Shown: piece after piece, positions 22,847-31,375 of the stretch | Layout: each line of letters opens with the position of its first letter | Numbering within the stretch: position 1 is the stretch's first letter | From: an uncultured Collinsella sp. | GTDB lineage: Bacteria; Actinomycetota; Coriobacteriia; Coriobacteriales; Coriobacteriaceae | Assembly (NCBI GenBank): GCA_900550415.1 | Contig: URSO01000009.1 | Span: 1-45,014, forward strand | DNA: 45,014 nt | Direction of reading: 5' to 3' | Program-made: the position numbers and the translations under genes | Notes under the pieces: generated by a model | Databases searched by the model: none | What the model was told of the DNA's origin: nothing | The model's input: the letters and a program-made list of their open reading frames with translations, nothing else

Positions 22847-24344
22847 GATGTCCTCCTACCTGGTCGTTGCGTTCGCGCGCGGTGGCGCCGGCGGTAAAGC
22901 TCAGCCCCTTGACGAGCGCGTTTTTGCCGTATTTGCCCTTTACGGCCAGGACGGCACGGGCCAGCTCGCGCTCGCGCTCATCGGCCTCGACATCGCTAAA
23001 TAGATCGATGGTGGCAAACTCCTCCGGCATGAGGTTGCCAAATCCCAGGTTGATGCGCTTGACCGGTCGTTTGGGATCGACCGTCTGCGCCCAGAGCTCA
23101 TCGAAATAACCCATGATCTTCTTAAACGAATTGGTGCGCTCGGGCAGCTTTCGCGAGGCGTTAGAGTGCGCAAAGAGTGCGGCAAAGCCACCACGCGGTT
23201 TGCCGCCATGTTCTCCTACAAAGATGCCATCGATTGCCTGCGCCTCGCGCACCAGGCGGCGCCGTTCGTCATCGTGCTGGACGGGCTTGGGCGCACGGGG
23301 GGCGAGTTCGGGGTCGGCGGTCGCGGCGGGTTCGATGCTCGACGTGCTCGAGCGCAGGTGCCCGCATCCGTCTACATATTGCGCTGTGCCGCTGGCATCG
23401 AGCCGGCGTATGTCGGCTCGCTCGCTCGCGTAGCCCACAAAGAGCGAGATGCTGTCACACACCACGTGCTTATCGACCAAGTCCAGCACGGCGGCATCGA
23501 CCATTTCGCGCAAGACGGTGTAGGCCTGCTCGTAGGCATAGCCCTTCGAGAGCACCTGCCCCGTGGTGGTCGAGGTCGCTTGCGGGCGATAGGCTTGGAT
23601 ATCGGCGATGGTCGTTGGCTCGCGCCCAAAGGCGTGGTCGATAAGATATTCGGCATTGACGCCGAGCTCATCGTAAAGCAGGTTTTCGTCGAGCGCGGCG
23701 ACGCCCATCAGATCGTAGACGCCGTACTTTTCGAGGCGGGCTGCCACGCCGGGGCCGATGCCCCAGATATCGGTAATGGGACGATGAGGCCAGATCTCTT
23801 TGCGAAAGGTCTCGTCGTCGAGTATGCCGATGCGGCTGGGTACGTGCTTGGCGGTAATGTCGAGCGCCACCTTGGCCTGAAATAGGTTGGGGCCGATCCC
23901 GACCGTTGCCGTGATGCCCGTGCGCGCGAGGACTTCGTCGCGTAACATGCAGGCGAACCCTTCCGCATCGGTGTGATAGAGGTCCAGATAGGGCGTCACG
24001 TCGATAAAGCATTCGTCGATGGAGTAGACGTGAATGTCTTGCGGACTCACGTATTCCAGATAGATGCCGTAGATTTTCGCCGACACCTCCATGTAGTGCT
24101 GCATGCGCGGCACTGCTTTGATGTAGTCGATGCCGTCGGGAATCTCGAATAGACGGCAGCGGTTGTGTATCCCGAGGTCCTTCATGGTCTGCGTGATAGC
24201 GAGACAGATGGTCGTGCGTCCGCGCGATTCGTCGGCAACGACCAGGTTGGTGGTGAGCGGATCGAGCCCACGATCGACGCACTCGACGCTGGCATAAAAC
24301 GTCTTGAGGTCGATGCAGATGTAGGTGTGCTGCTCGTGCTCCAT
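22839..24344 (-). CDS. Y-family DNA polymerase (UmuC/UvrX-like)
   Basis: The 501-residue protein has the Y-family catalytic elements: IDLKTFYASVEC (first metal-binding Asp) and YSIDECFIDVT (DE pair, about residue 108), followed by thumb and little-finger domains (WGIGPGVAARLEKYG). Y-family polymerases copy past damaged bases with low fidelity. The pair with YolD and the doubled LexA-type sites upstream support an SOS-induced role. The start ATG at 24342-24344 follows GGGAGG. Confidence 0.93.
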   Translation of the reverse strand: MEHEQHTYICIDLKTFYASVECVDRGLDPLTTNLVVADESRGRTTICLAITQTMKDLGIHNRCRLFEIPDGIDYIKAVPRMQHYMEVSAKIYGIYLEYVSPQDIHVYSIDECFIDVTPYLDLYHTDAEGFACMLRDEVLARTGITATVGIGPNLFQAKVALDITAKHVPSRIGILDDETFRKEIWPHRPITDIWGIGPGVAARLEKYGVYDLMGVAALDENLLYDELGVNAEYLIDHAFGREPTTIADIQAYRPQATSTTTGQVLSKGYAYEQAYTVLREMVDAAVLDLVDKHVVCDSISLFVGYASERADIRRLDASGTAQYVDGCGHLRSSTSSIEPAATADPELAPRAPKPVQHDDERRRLVREAQAIDGIFVGEHGGKPRGGFAALFAHSNASRKLPERTNSFKKIMGYFDELWAQTVDPKRPVKRINLGFGNLMPEEFATIDLFSDVEADERERELARAVLAVKGKYGKNALVKGLSFTAGATARERNDQVGGHRA

Positions 24345-24357
24345 CCGAGCCTCCCAT

Positions 24358-24389
24358 CAAACACATGTTCTTATCGAATACATGTTCGA
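24358..24389 (-). promoter_or_regulatory. Two LexA/DinR-type SOS boxes
   Basis: On this strand the sequence reads TCGAACATGTATTCGA (24389-24374), matching the Gram-positive/actinobacterial SOS box core GAAC-N4-GTTC with one change, and then AGAACATGTGTTTG (24371-24358), a second, nearly consensus site. They sit 14-45 nt upstream of the polymerase start, overlapping the region where its promoter should be. Confidence 0.7.
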
Positions 24390-24517
24390 TAATACCTGCT
24401 TGCGCGGACATCGTCAAAACCTGTCCCTCTTTGGCGGGTATGGTCGTGCGGTTGCATCGGGTTTTTTAACGCAGCTCTAAAGAGAGCGAAACAGCTCGGA
24501 AAACCTCGCTTCGTAGC

Positions 24518-25093
24518 ATGAGCCTAACGATTGATACCGCCTATACGCACGGAAGGGTTGTGGGGATAATGGTCAACTATGGGTTTGGTATGCCGACGCG
24601 CTTGGTTGCGGATGGGGATGTGGCTCGCTGGTGCGGACGATTGGTCGCTCACTACGGTGGCACCAAGGCGCTGGTTGTGCTGGGCGGTGACAAGCATACG
24701 CGCGATGAGCTTGTCTCGGCGGCACTTGGCTCGCTTGATCGAGCCCTACTCGAGCGTGTGCTTTTCCGCTGCGGCTCGTTTGAGGGCGACGGGGGAGACG
24801 AGCTGATCGACGAAGCCGTGGCCCTGGCGACCGACGAAGGCGTAAACTTTGTCCTGGCGATTGGCGATGCCGATACTGCTGGCTTTGCGCGCGAGCTCGC
24901 GCGTCGCATGGCGGCGCTCGATGCCGACGAAGACGGCTTTGTGCCTTATGGATGCATTGTCTCGGAGGGCAAGGTGCCTGTTGTCGTGGGCACCGGCGAG
25001 GTCCCCGTTTTTGCCATTATCGCGCCCGAACTGCTGGAGGACATCGGGTCTCCTCTGCGTGAGTTGCTCGGTAGCGTCTGCGCTGCGGCCTAA
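24518..25093 (+). CDS. Truncated Fe-alcohol-dehydrogenase-like protein
   Basis: The 191-residue protein resembles the N-terminal half of iron-containing alcohol dehydrogenases: YGFGMPTRLV, then a Rossmann-like segment (GTKALVVLGGDK) and an AA-rich helix. The family is about 380 residues, and the C-terminal iron-binding domain is absent. The NAD-binding GGGS motif is not clear either (GDGGDELIDEAVALA). It is probably a degenerate or repurposed domain; activity as an alcohol dehydrogenase is unlikely. The start is 24518 or, with a GGGG site, 24569. It is flanked by relatives of the same GTCCC-type repeat sequence. Confidence 0.6.
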   Translation: MSLTIDTAYTHGRVVGIMVNYGFGMPTRLVADGDVARWCGRLVAHYGGTKALVVLGGDKHTRDELVSAALGSLDRALLERVLFRCGSFEGDGGDELIDEAVALATDEGVNFVLAIGDADTAGFARELARRMAALDADEDGFVPYGCIVSEGKVPVVVGTGEVPVFAIIAPELLEDIGSPLRELLGSVCAAA

Positions 25094-25103
25094 TATTTGC
25101 CAT

Positions 25104-25167
25104 AAAGGGACGGGTTATTTTTGGTTGGTAAAGCGTTTGACCTGCCAAAATAAACCTGTCCCTTTTT
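25104..25167. repeat. GGGAC/GTCCC palindrome upstream of pgi
   Basis: Bases 25104-25124 and 25145-25165 are inverted copies of 21 nt with three mismatches and a 20-nt loop, followed by two more Ts. It could terminate the upstream gene or be a dispersed element. A related one-armed copy, AAAACCTGTCCCT, occurs at 24416-24428. Confidence 0.65.
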
Positions 25168-25292
25168 GTTCGGTTGCCGTTTGGGGGCCGATTGGCAACG
25201 CTCGCTGATTGTAGTCTTGACCTGCGCTAGAATAGTGGCATCTGAATGTCCGGGCGCATGGAGGCGTGCGCCCGTATGCTGAGGAGGACTCT

Positions 25293-26987
25293 ATGGCAAC
25301 TGTTGCCGCACCTATCGATGCTACGTCGACTGCCGCTTGGAAGGCACTCGAGGCTCATCAGGAGAAGCTTGAGGCCGAGGGCATCGACCTCAAGGCCTGG
25401 TTCGCCGCTGACGCCGACCGCGTGAATAAGTTGAGCTTTGACGCCGGCGACCTTCACTTCGATCTGTCCAAGAACCTGGTGACCGATGAGACCGTCAAGC
25501 TGCTGTGCGATCTTGCCCGCGAGGTGAAGCTCGAGGAGCGCCGCGACGCCATGTTCTCCGGCGAGCACATCAACACCACCGAGGACCGCGCCGTCCTGCA
25601 CACCGCGCTTCGCCGCCCGGCAAGCGAGAAGGGGCAGCTCATCGTTGACGGCCAGGATGTCGTCGCCGACGTGCACGAGGTCCTCGATCGCATGTATGCC
25701 TTCGCCGAGCGCGTGCGCTCCGGTGAGTGGAAGGGCGTTACCGGCAAGAAGATCGAGCACCTGGTGTCCATCGGCATCGGCGGCTCCGATCTGGGCCCGG
25801 TCATGGCTTACGAGGCTCTGCGCCCCTATGCCGACGCCGGTATCGACTGCCGCTATATCTCCAACATCGACCCCAACGACCAGGCCGAGAAGCTCAAGGG
25901 TTTGGATCCCGAGACCACGCTCGTGATCATCGTCTCCAAGACCTTCACCACGCTTGAGACCCTCACCAACGCCCGCGAGGTCAAGACCTGGATGCTCGAG
26001 CAGCTCAAGGCTCAGGGTGCCATCGACGGTTCCGATGAACAGAACGCCGAGGCTGTGGCAAAGCACTTCGTCGCCGTTTCCACCGCACTCGAGAAGGTCG
26101 AGGCTTTCGGTATCGACCCGGCCAACGCCTTCGGTTTCTGGAACTGGGTCGGCGGCCGCTACTCCGTCGACTCCGCCGTGGGCCTGTCGCTGATCGTCGT
26201 GCTCGGCCCCGAGCGTTTCCAGCAGTTCCTTGAGGGCTTCCACGCCATCGACGAGTACTTCTGCAACACGCCGCTCGAGAACAACGCCGTCGCGCTGATG
26301 GGTCTGCTCAACGTCTGGTACGTCAACTTCTTCGGTTCCAAGAGCCACGCCGTGCTGCCGTACTGCCAGTACCTGCATCGTTTCCCGGCCTACCTGCAGC
26401 AGCTCACCATGGAGTCCAACGGCAAGCATGTCCGCTGGGACGGCAGCGCTGTGACCTCCGATACCGGCGAGATCTTCTGGGGCGAGCCCGGCACCAACGG
26501 TCAGCACGCCTTCTACCAGCTGCTGCACCAGGGCACCGTGGTGGTCCCGGCCGATTTCATCGCCTTTGCCAATACCGCCAACCCTGCGACCGACAGCGGT
26601 CAGGACGTGCACGAGCTGTTCCTGGGCAACTTCCTGGCCCAGACCAAGGCGCTCGCCTTTGGTAAGACGGCCGATGAGGTGCGTGCCGAGGGCACGCCCG
26701 AGCAGATCGTCCCGGCCCGCTGCTTTGAGGGCAACCGTCCGACGACCTCGATTTTTGGCGACACGCTGACCCCGTTCGCGCTTGGTGAGCTCATCGCCCT
26801 GTACGAGCACATCACGTTTGTCGAGGGCACGGTCTGGGGCATCGACTCCTACGACCAGTGGGGCGTCGAGCTTGGCAAGCAGCTTGCCAAGCAGATCACC
26901 CCGGCCTTCCACGACGACGCCGCCAAGGCCGAACAGGACGCTTCGACCCAGGCGCTCATCGAGTTCTACCGAGCTCACCGCAAGTAG
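25293..26987 (+). CDS. pgi: Glucose-6-phosphate isomerase
   Basis: The 564-residue protein is full-length Pgi, which interconverts glucose-6-phosphate and fructose-6-phosphate. Visible signatures are SIGIGGSDLGPVMAYEAL, the SVDSAVGLSL segment and GEPGTNGQHAFYQLLHQGT, which contains the catalytic His. It is the central enzyme that would receive glucose-6-phosphate from a fructosamine pathway such as the island at 28.9-40 kb, though the two are not in one operon. ATG 25293 follows GAGGAGG (25281-25287). Codon use is strongly biased, suggesting high expression. Confidence 0.97.
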   Translation: MATVAAPIDATSTAAWKALEAHQEKLEAEGIDLKAWFAADADRVNKLSFDAGDLHFDLSKNLVTDETVKLLCDLAREVKLEERRDAMFSGEHINTTEDRAVLHTALRRPASEKGQLIVDGQDVVADVHEVLDRMYAFAERVRSGEWKGVTGKKIEHLVSIGIGGSDLGPVMAYEALRPYADAGIDCRYISNIDPNDQAEKLKGLDPETTLVIIVSKTFTTLETLTNAREVKTWMLEQLKAQGAIDGSDEQNAEAVAKHFVAVSTALEKVEAFGIDPANAFGFWNWVGGRYSVDSAVGLSLIVVLGPERFQQFLEGFHAIDEYFCNTPLENNAVALMGLLNVWYVNFFGSKSHAVLPYCQYLHRFPAYLQQLTMESNGKHVRWDGSAVTSDTGEIFWGEPGTNGQHAFYQLLHQGTVVVPADFIAFANTANPATDSGQDVHELFLGNFLAQTKALAFGKTADEVRAEGTPEQIVPARCFEGNRPTTSIFGDTLTPFALGELIALYEHITFVEGTVWGIDSYDQWGVELGKQLAKQITPAFHDDAAKAEQDASTQALIEFYRAHRK

Positions 26988-27018
26988 GATTCGCTGCGAA
27001 AACTAACGCATAGCCGAC

Positions 27019-27051
27019 AAGGGCCCGTATCCGTTGGGATGCGGGCCCTTT
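27019..27051 (+). terminator. Terminator of pgi
   Basis: AAGGGCCCG (27019-27027) pairs with CGGGCCCTT (27042-27050). The T-run is short (three). Confidence 0.75.
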
Positions 27052-27224
27052 GCTATTTGGATAGGATGGAATGTATCGGGAGGCGCCTCGACGGGCATCG
27101 CAATCGTCGAAGGCGCGCCGTTCATGTTTGGGACAATATGACATTTTTCCCGTTGCAAACAACGCCGCCGTGGGTGTTCTGTATGATGGCTCAGACAAGG
27201 TTGTTCAATGTCAGGGAGGCATAT

Positions 27225-28067
27225 ATGGCAATCAAAGCCATCGCAATGGATATCGACGGTACGCTCACCAACGACCAAAAGGTCATCAGCCCGCGTACGC
27301 GCGAGAAACTGCTCGCGGCGCAGGAGTCGGGCATTAAGCTTATCTTGGCTTCGGGTCGTCCCGCATGGGGGCTGCATGCCTTGGCGCAGGAGCTCGACCT
27401 TCAGAACCATGATGGTCTGCTAGTTGCCTTTAATGGCGCGCACGTCGTCGATGCTCAGACCGACGAGGTGCTGTTCGATCAGGCTATGCCTGCCGACGAA
27501 TTGCATCGCCTGATTGATCACCTGCGTAATTTTGACGTGATCCCCATCATCTCGCTCGGTCGCGATTTGCACGTCGAGGACTCGTACCATTGCATGATCA
27601 CGCTGCCTGACGGCTCGCAGAAAAACATCGTCAAATACGAGCGCGATGCGTGCGACCTTAAGATTCGCGAGGTCGAGAGCCTGCATGAGGTCGTGGACAC
27701 TTATCCCGTGGACAAGCTGCTGACGGCGGGCGATCCGGCCTACCTGCAGGCGCATTACGAGGAGATGTATGCGCCCTTTAAGCAGACGCTTTCGGGCATG
27801 TTTACGGCCGACTGGTACTTTGAGTACACGGCGCCCGGTATCGATAAGGCCCGTGCGCTCGAGGGTGCCCTGCCCAAGCTCGGCATCGATGCCAGCGAGG
27901 TCGTATCGTTTGGCGACGGCCAGAACGATAAGTCTATGATCGAGTGGGCTGGTACCGGCGTCGCCATGGGTAACGCTGTCGATGAAGTCAAGGCCGTGGC
28001 CCAGATGGTGACCGCCAACAACAACGAAGACGGTATCGCGGTAGCACTTGACCAGCTGCTGGGTTAG
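27225..28067 (+). CDS. Cof-type HAD hydrolase
   Basis: The 280-residue protein is a Cof-like HAD phosphatase. Motif I is AMDIDGTLTNDQK, motif II is LASGRPAW, and motif IV is SFGDGQNDKSMIEWAGTGVAMGNA. The class acts on sugar and cofactor phosphates. It is distinct from the one at 5.6 kb by sequence. ATG 27225 follows GGGAGG. A further HAD gene lies 63 nt downstream, after a hairpin. Confidence 0.92.
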   Translation: MAIKAIAMDIDGTLTNDQKVISPRTREKLLAAQESGIKLILASGRPAWGLHALAQELDLQNHDGLLVAFNGAHVVDAQTDEVLFDQAMPADELHRLIDHLRNFDVIPIISLGRDLHVEDSYHCMITLPDGSQKNIVKYERDACDLKIREVESLHEVVDTYPVDKLLTAGDPAYLQAHYEEMYAPFKQTLSGMFTADWYFEYTAPGIDKARALEGALPKLGIDASEVVSFGDGQNDKSMIEWAGTGVAMGNAVDEVKAVAQMVTANNNEDGIAVALDQLLG

Positions 28068-28089
28068 AATCGCCGATAGTGCATGGTTC

Positions 28090-28115
28090 GGGCGTCCGCT
28101 TGCGGGCGCCCTTTT
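28090..28115 (+). terminator. Terminator between two HAD genes
   Basis: GGGCGTCCGC (28090-28099) pairs with GCGGGCGCCC (28102-28111) with one wobble, followed by TTTT. The innermost pairs are likely open because the loop is short. Confidence 0.7.
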
Positions 28116-28130
28116 GTTAGGGAGGGTGCC

Positions 28131-28790
28131 GTGTCCGCATTTCCGTTCGACGCCGTTATCTTTGACATGGACGGCGTCATTGTCGATACCGAGTATTACT
28201 ACCTGGGGGAGACTGCCGCGTTTGCCAAGGAGCTTGGGTTGAATCTGACCCAAGAGGAGTTGAACGGGCAGGTTGGTACCTCACATCAGTTCTTCCTGCA
28301 TATGCTAGTCGATTGGTTTGAGCGCGCCGGTAAAGGGCACTTCACTGGCGAGGAGGCATTGGCCCGTTGGGACGAGTGGGCGCATAAGCGTCCGCGTGAC
28401 TACCAGGCTTTGATTAACCCGGGCGCTGTGGATACGATTCGAGAGTTGCCGCGCCGCGGCGTTCGCGTGGCGCTGGCGAGCTCGTCTCCCATGGACAGCA
28501 TCGAGGAAGTACTCGATGCATGTGGTCTGTCGGATGCCTTTGAGTACGTGGTGAGCGGCGAGCAGTTTAAGGAGAGTAAGCCCGAGCCCGACATCTACCT
28601 GCATGCGCTGGACCTGCTGGGGCTGCCCGCGAATCGCTGCTGCTGCGTTGAGGATTCGGTGCCTGGCATCACTGCCGGCAAGCGAGCCGGCCTGACGGTC
28701 GTTGCCAAGCGCGAGGAACGCTTTGGCTTTAGCCAGGATGCCGCGGACAAGATTATCGACCAGCTGCCGGAACTGCTTGAGCTTTCTTAG
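28131..28790 (+). CDS. HAD-superfamily phosphatase (beta-phosphoglucomutase-like)
   Basis: The 219-residue protein has the C1-cap HAD arrangement of the beta-phosphoglucomutase/DOG group: motif I VIFDMDGVIVDTE, motif II ALASSS, motif III with FKESKPEPDIYL and motif IV CCVEDSVPGITAGKRAG. Activity could be a sugar-phosphate phosphatase or mutase. It starts at GTG 28131 behind GGGAGGG. The length is normal for the group. Confidence 0.92.
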   Translation: MSAFPFDAVIFDMDGVIVDTEYYYLGETAAFAKELGLNLTQEELNGQVGTSHQFFLHMLVDWFERAGKGHFTGEEALARWDEWAHKRPRDYQALINPGAVDTIRELPRRGVRVALASSSPMDSIEEVLDACGLSDAFEYVVSGEQFKESKPEPDIYLHALDLLGLPANRCCCVEDSVPGITAGKRAGLTVVAKREERFGFSQDAADKIIDQLPELLELS

Positions 28791-28863
28791 GAGCGCGGTA
28801 GTTGCGCGTTTTTCGGGTCTGATGAGTAAATAGCCGACATTTTGGTGCGACACCTAGCATACT

Positions 28864-28920
28864 TTAAGCTAATGCGGGCTTAAGGACTTGTTGAATGCCC
28901 CTAAGTCCGTTTTAGGCTTA
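28864..28920. promoter_or_regulatory. Repeats upstream of the GntR gene
   Basis: TTAAGC-N8-GCTTAA (28864-28883) is a 6-8-6 inverted repeat, followed by GGACTT-N13-AAGTCC (28884-28908); GGCTTAA also occurs as a direct repeat (28877-28883 and 28914-28920). These could be operators for the GntR regulator. None matches a known GntR/UTRA consensus, so this is tentative. Confidence 0.35.
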
Positions 28921-28940
28921 ATTGTGCTTGGAGAGGGTAT

Positions 28941-29684
28941 ATGCCACCGACTGAAGGGCTAACTGACGGTAAAGCAGCGATACCGCTGTACCAACAGGTT
29001 ATCGATATCATCAAAAACGAAATCAACTCCGGTGCCTACAAGGCAGGTGCGCGGATACCCAACGAATTCGAATTGGCTGAGAGCTATAAAGTTGGCCGCG
29101 TTACCGTGCGACGCGCTATTGAGGAGCTCGTCCAACAGGGCTATCTAACGAAGCGACAGGGGAAAGGCACGTTTGTCAATGCCCCCAAGCTCAAGCGCAA
29201 GATTCGCCAGAAGGATGACGTCCAGAGTTTTTCGGACGCATGCCGCGTTAACGGAATGGAACCGGGGGCGCGTGTCATTTCGAGAAAGATGCTGCCGGCG
29301 GATTCCACCGAAGCACAGTTCTTTGGTGTTCCCGTTGGAACTGACTTGATCTGCGTTGAGCGCGTGCGTACTGCCGATGGCGTCCCTGTCATGCTCGAGA
29401 ACAACATATATGTTTACGAGGACAACGCCTATCTATCAACGGCACCTCTATCTAACCAATCCATTTTTGAGTTCGTGCGCAACCTGACGGGCCGCACGCC
29501 CGCGTTTACCGACCCATGCACGCTTGAGATCGCGTGTGCGTCGCCCGAGGTCGCTCGGTTGTTGGCAGTTCCCGTTGGCGAACCCTTGTTTTATATGGAA
29601 GCCTTCTTTTTCGATGAGCAGCGGCGGCCGTTTATCATCGGTCGTCAGCGGATCGTTGGGTCTCGCTACGTTTTTGACATCTAG
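28941..29684 (+). CDS. GntR-family regulator with UTRA domain
   Basis: The 247-residue protein has the GntR winged helix (IPLYQQVIDIIKNEINSGAYKAGARIPNEFELAESYKV, then RVTVRRAIEELVQQGYL) and a C-terminal UTRA effector domain. This HutC/FrlR-type subgroup senses small molecules such as sugar phosphates. It is the first gene of the island and is followed by a terminator, so it probably controls the promoter at 29795 for the next ten genes. FrlR and FraR of known fructosamine operons are of this type, but the effector here is unknown. Confidence 0.92.
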   Translation: MPPTEGLTDGKAAIPLYQQVIDIIKNEINSGAYKAGARIPNEFELAESYKVGRVTVRRAIEELVQQGYLTKRQGKGTFVNAPKLKRKIRQKDDVQSFSDACRVNGMEPGARVISRKMLPADSTEAQFFGVPVGTDLICVERVRTADGVPVMLENNIYVYEDNAYLSTAPLSNQSIFEFVRNLTGRTPAFTDPCTLEIACASPEVARLLAVPVGEPLFYMEAFFFDEQRRPFIIGRQRIVGSRYVFDI

Positions 29685-29701
29685 GACATTGCGTATGAAA
29701 G

Positions 29702-29730
29702 CGCCCGGTGGATCATCTCACCGGGCGTTT
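29702..29730 (+). terminator. Terminator after the GntR gene
   Basis: CGCCCGGTG (29702-29710) pairs with CACCGGGCG (29719-29727), followed by TTT. It separates the regulator gene from the catabolic genes. Confidence 0.8.
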
Positions 29731-29794
29731 CCATACCGTTCACGGCGCAAACGCAACCGTTCAACCGCGTTGCGGCAATCAGTTTGAAATTATC

Positions 29795-29860
29795 TTGATG
29801 GCGAGAAAAGCTGCTGGTAACCTATAGAACGTCATAGAACGTTTGCCTTGTGCAAACGTT
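29795..29860 (+). promoter_or_regulatory. Promoter and operator of the catabolic island
   Basis: TTGATG (29795-29800) and TAACCT (29818-29823) are 17 nt apart. Directly after them ATAGAACGT occurs twice (29824-29832 and 29834-29842), and AACGTTTGC-N5-GCAAACGTT (29838-29860) is a perfect 9-bp inverted repeat. This is where a GntR-type repressor would block transcription. The layout is clear; which protein binds is inference. Confidence 0.65.
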
Positions 29861-29902
29861 GAAGCGAGATGCGATGCAGTCTCGAGTTCTTTGGAGGTAT
29901 CT

Positions 29903-31366
29903 ATGTCAGATACGAAGGCGAAGAAGACAAACAGACGTTTTAAGTTCAAATTACCGCATGTCTATACGATCATGTTCTTGCTGATCGTTGTCTTTGCGGT
30001 CTTGACTTGGATCGTTCCCTCTGGTCAGTATCAGCGCAAGACGATTTCGACAGCGGCGGGCGAGCGTGAAGTCGCCGTTGCTGGAACCTATGAACAGGTC
30101 GATAAGAACTACACCGATTCCGAGACCGGCGAGACCATCAATCTGGGTCAGGATATCTTCGCGGTCCTGCAAGCGCCCACTAAGGGCATCCAAGAGGCTG
30201 CCGACGTCGTTGCGTTCGTCTTATTGATTGGCGGATCGTTCGCAATCATCACCAAGACCAACGCTTTGAATGCCGGCATGAGCCGTGTGATTAAAAAGCT
30301 CAAGAACAAGGACATCCTCATCATTCCCATCACGATGACGTTGCTGTCCATTTGCGGCACTACGTTTGGTATGTCTGAGGAAGCCCTGCCGTTCTATGCC
30401 ATCTTCATTCCCATCATGATGGGTATCGGTTATGACTCGATGACGGCATTCATTATCTGCTTCCTTGGTCCTAACCTGGGATATTGTGCTTCGACCATCG
30501 ACCCGTTTAACGTCTTGATCGCACAGGGCATTATCGGCATCGAGGGCAATCCGCAACTGTGGCTGCGCGCCGTTTCTTGGGTCATCTTCACTGCCGTCGG
30601 TATCGCATGGGCCATGCGCTACGCCATGCGCGTCAAGAAAAACCCCGAGTCGTCCATTACGTACGAGGACGATAAGCTCAAGCGTATCGAGTTTTCCGTG
30701 ACCGATGCCTCCATCGAGGAAGAGTTCACTATCCGTCAGAAGCTCGTGCTTATCGATTTTGCTTGCGGTATGGGCATTATCGTCTGGGGTCTTGTTACCC
30801 AGGGTTGGTACATGAATGAGATTTCCGCCGTGTTCCTTGGCATGGGCTTGCTTGCCGGTATTCTGGGCGGTCTTGACCAGCAGACGATTGCTGAGGAGTT
30901 CGTTAAAGGTCTCGCCGACTTTGCGTACGCCGCCATCGTTATTGGTATCGCTCGCGGTATTCTGGTCATCGCCGAGGGCGGCATGATCATCGACACCATT
31001 CTCCAGGCGCTCGCTACTGCGCTCGCCGGTGCACCCGCCGCCGTCTACACCACGTTTATGTATATCGTCCTTGGCCTGCTCTCTTTGCTGGTTCCCTCGA
31101 GTTCTGGCCTGGCGGCGCTCACCATGCCTGTTATGGGCCCCCTGACCGAGCTTATGGGCCTCAATCCCGAGGCAGCCGTTACCGCGCTCCAGTTTGCTAA
31201 TCAGACCATCAACACCATCAGTCCCGTGGCGGGCATGACGGTCGCCGGCCTTGCCGTGGCAAAGATCTCGTTTGGCCAATGGTGGAAGACCATTTGGAAG
31301 TTCTTCATTTTCATGGTCGTCTTTGGCCTGATCGTAACGGCAATCTCTGGCATGCTTCCGGTGTAG
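29903..31366 (+). CDS. YfcC/DcuC-superfamily carrier
   Basis: The 487-residue integral membrane protein has about 12 hydrophobic segments and matches the YfcC/DcuC (C4-dicarboxylate, arginine/ornithine-like) carrier group: LPHVYTIMFLLIVVFAVLTWIVPSGQY at the N terminus and the later STIDPFNVLIAQGI. Known carriers of this superfamily move dicarboxylates or basic amino acids. In the fra operon of Salmonella the fructose-asparagine importer is a C4-dicarboxylate-type carrier, while the frl operon uses an APC permease. The first gene after the promoter, it most likely imports the island's substrate. ATG 29903 follows GGAGGT. Confidence 0.85.
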   Translation: MSDTKAKKTNRRFKFKLPHVYTIMFLLIVVFAVLTWIVPSGQYQRKTISTAAGEREVAVAGTYEQVDKNYTDSETGETINLGQDIFAVLQAPTKGIQEAADVVAFVLLIGGSFAIITKTNALNAGMSRVIKKLKNKDILIIPITMTLLSICGTTFGMSEEALPFYAIFIPIMMGIGYDSMTAFIICFLGPNLGYCASTIDPFNVLIAQGIIGIEGNPQLWLRAVSWVIFTAVGIAWAMRYAMRVKKNPESSITYEDDKLKRIEFSVTDASIEEEFTIRQKLVLIDFACGMGIIVWGLVTQGWYMNEISAVFLGMGLLAGILGGLDQQTIAEEFVKGLADFAYAAIVIGIARGILVIAEGGMIIDTILQALATALAGAPAAVYTTFMYIVLGLLSLLVPSSSGLAALTMPVMGPLTELMGLNPEAAVTALQFANQTINTISPVAGMTVAGLAVAKISFGQWWKTIWKFFIFMVVFGLIVTAISGMLPV

Positions 31367-31375
31367 GTGGTTGTG

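Noticed and set aside
25227..26978. A 583-codon open frame on the - strand across pgi
   Set aside because: High-G+C antisense shadow of glucose-6-phosphate isomerase, with a translation rich in Val/Gly/Leu and no recognisable motif.
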